From positions 1-5,182 of the forward strand of contig JAAHIC010000378.1 in NCBI GenBank assembly GCA_010671965.1: DNA of 5,182 nucleotides. Reading direction: 5' to 3'. This document shows positions 4,345-5,182 of this stretch, in pieces (position 1 is the stretch's first letter; each line of letters opens with the position of its first letter). Under the pieces are notes generated by a model that worked only from the letters and a program-made list of their open reading frames with translations, did no database searches and had not been told where the DNA came from. Made by a program: the position numbers and the translations under genes. This DNA comes from Leptolyngbya sp. SIO4C5 (GTDB taxonomy: Bacteria; Cyanobacteriota; Cyanobacteriia; Phormidesmidales; Phormidesmidaceae).

Positions 4345-5182
4345 TCAGTTTTGTCCAGAACGCGATCGCGTTAAAATTCCCTGGCTCGGACTAAACAAGA
4401 GTGCCAGCAGGAACAGGCTAAAAGCCGTGAGGGCGATCGCCGGGCCGGAGGGCAAGTTGGCATAGTAGCTGATATAAATTCCTGTCAGGCTGCCCAGCAT
4501 ACCCAGCCCCGCCCCGCCTAGCATCATCCAGTGCAGCTCTTTGACCAAAAGGTAGGCCGTCGCTGCTGGCGTCACCATTAGCGCAATCACCAAAATCACC
4601 CCCACCGTTTTCATCCCCGCAATAATCGTCAGGGTGATGGCTGCCATCAGTCCCCAATTAATCACGCCAACAGGCAAACCCACCGCTTCCGCTCCCACCC
4701 GGTCAAAGGTGAAAAATAGCAGCTCTTTGTAAAACAGCCGAATCGCCCCCAGCACCAGCAGCATAATCAGGCCAATCTGAACGACGTCCGCCAGCGTCGT
4801 GCTGAGAATATCGCCAAACAGCAGTTCCTCTAGCGCCAGTTGGCTTTGTAAAACCGCCAGCAGGGTAATGCCCAAGGCAAAAAAGCTGGAAAAAATAATC
4901 GCCATCGCCGTATCTACCTGCAGGCGCGACTGAGAGCGAATCCAGCCGGTCATAAAGGTGCCCAACAGGCCAAATACAAACGCCCCCAACAGCAGCGGCA
5001 GCTGCAGAAAGTGGGCGATCGCCAAGCCCGGCAGCAGGGCGTGGGCCACCACATCACCCAGCAGCGCCATCCGCTGCACGATTAAGTAAGTACCTACAAC
5101 AGGGCACAAAATGCCAATCAAGATGCCAGCAGCCAGGGCATAGCGCATGAAGTCGTAGCCGAGGGGAGCCAGTAACCAGTCC
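4345..5182 (-). CDS. metal-ion (Zn/Mn-type) ABC transporter permease, ABC-3 family (partial, 5' end beyond the right edge)
   Basis: The permease subunit of an ABC importer for divalent metal ions. The protein is hydrophobic throughout, with about seven to nine helices. It carries the ABC-3 family signature GTYLIVQRMALLGDVVAHAL near the N-terminus, then PGLAIAHF, and later GMKTVGVILVIALMVTPAAT, which holds the conserved MxTPAATA coupling region. An internal ATG at 5148 would give 267 residues. However, the frame stays open to the window edge and encodes DWLLAPLGYDF just before that Met, which looks like the usual N-terminus of this family, so the real start is probably a few codons beyond base 5182. 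The stop is TGA at 4345-4347. Family members include ZnuB and MntB; zinc and manganese cannot be told apart here. Partner ATPase and metal-binding protein genes are not in the window and would be expected to the right. A HIP1-centred 14-bp palindrome lies in the last codons. Confidence 0.92.
   Translation of the reverse strand, partial: DWLLAPLGYDFMRYALAAGILIGILCPVVGTYLIVQRMALLGDVVAHALLPGLAIAHFLQLPLLLGAFVFGLLGTFMTGWIRSQSRLQVDTAMAIIFSSFFALGITLLAVLQSQLALEELLFGDILSTTLADVVQIGLIMLLVLGAIRLFYKELLFFTFDRVGAEAVGLPVGVINWGLMAAITLTIIAGMKTVGVILVIALMVTPAATAYLLVKELHWMMLGGAGLGMLGSLTGIYISYYANLPSGPAIALTAFSLFLLALLFSPSQGILTRSRSGQN
4359..4372. repeat. 14-bp palindrome extending a HIP1 octamer at the 3' end of the permease gene
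   Basis: AACGCGATCGCGTT is its own reverse complement and contains GCGATCGC at 4362-4369. It encodes part of the permease C-terminal LTRSR sequence, about 12 bp before the stop. Without a central spacer it would not make a good hairpin; it is most simply a HIP1 site with fortuitously symmetric flanks. Confidence 0.5.

Larger units (their letters stand above)
296..5022. repeat. dispersed HIP1 octamers (GCGATCGC), 13 copies
   Basis: Copies start at 296, 520, 981, 1187, 1445, 2293, 2958, 3289, 4026, 4120, 4362, 4433 and 5015 (counted by eye). Eleven lie inside coding regions and two (296 and 1445) are intergenic. HIP1 is an over-represented palindrome in many cyanobacterial genomes and is the strongest taxonomic clue in the window. 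The span given here is only the outer limits of the set, not one continuous element. Confidence 0.9.

Noticed and set aside
296..5022. The repeated GCGATCGC words as a CRISPR or other arrayed element
   Set aside because: The spacing is irregular, the unit is only 8 bp, and most copies are inside genes; this is the known HIP1 distribution.
1..5182. A novel defence, biosynthetic or mobile system
   Set aside because: All substantial frames fall in familiar housekeeping or transport families, with no transposase, integrase, toxin-antitoxin pair, terminal repeats or compositional break seen.

Overview
The window looks like an ordinary chromosomal segment from a cyanobacterium. The octamer GCGATCGC, the HIP1 repeat typical of many cyanobacterial genomes, occurs 13 times by eye in 5.2 kb. 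The gene content fits: a CRTISO/CrtH-like flavoprotein, a cyclophilin of the cytosolic cyanobacterial type, a signal peptidase I, an ABC-3 metal permease, an AEC-family transporter, and a left-edge fragment resembling a cyanobacteria-restricted family of unknown function. I see no tRNA, rRNA, insertion sequence, CRISPR array, phage gene or recombination scar. I cannot name a genus.

Layout. At the left edge a minus-strand gene starts at 203 (or 173) and runs out of the window at base 1; its translation resembles DUF3038 proteins. Upstream of it on the same strand (330-1298) lies an AEC/auxin-efflux-carrier-like permease. A 256-bp intergenic region (1299-1554) with several short dyad symmetries separates it from the divergent plus-strand cyclophilin (1555-2109). 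The cyclophilin converges, 8 bp stop to stop, on a minus-strand FAD-dependent oxidoreductase (2118-3632). Both stop codons lie in the arms of one perfect 14-bp palindrome. Only 6 bp upstream of the oxidoreductase start is the stop of lepB (3639-4256). An 88-bp gap holding a weak promoter candidate and a dyad precedes lepB. Beyond it is the C-terminal end of an ABC-3 metal-ion permease (4345 to the right edge), whose real start lies outside the window.

How the genes relate. lepB and the oxidoreductase look co-transcribed and possibly translationally coupled. The metal permease lies upstream on the same strand and could read through into them, but lepB may have its own promoter. The permease's ATPase and solute-binding partners would be expected beyond the right edge. 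The cyclophilin appears to be a single-gene unit. No pathway obviously links all the genes; this reads as a housekeeping region, not a defence or mobile island. I found no convincing undescribed multi-gene system. The items most worth checking are the left-edge gene, the orphan CRTISO-like enzyme coupled to lepB, the palindrome shared by two stop codons, and the cysteine set of the cyclophilin.
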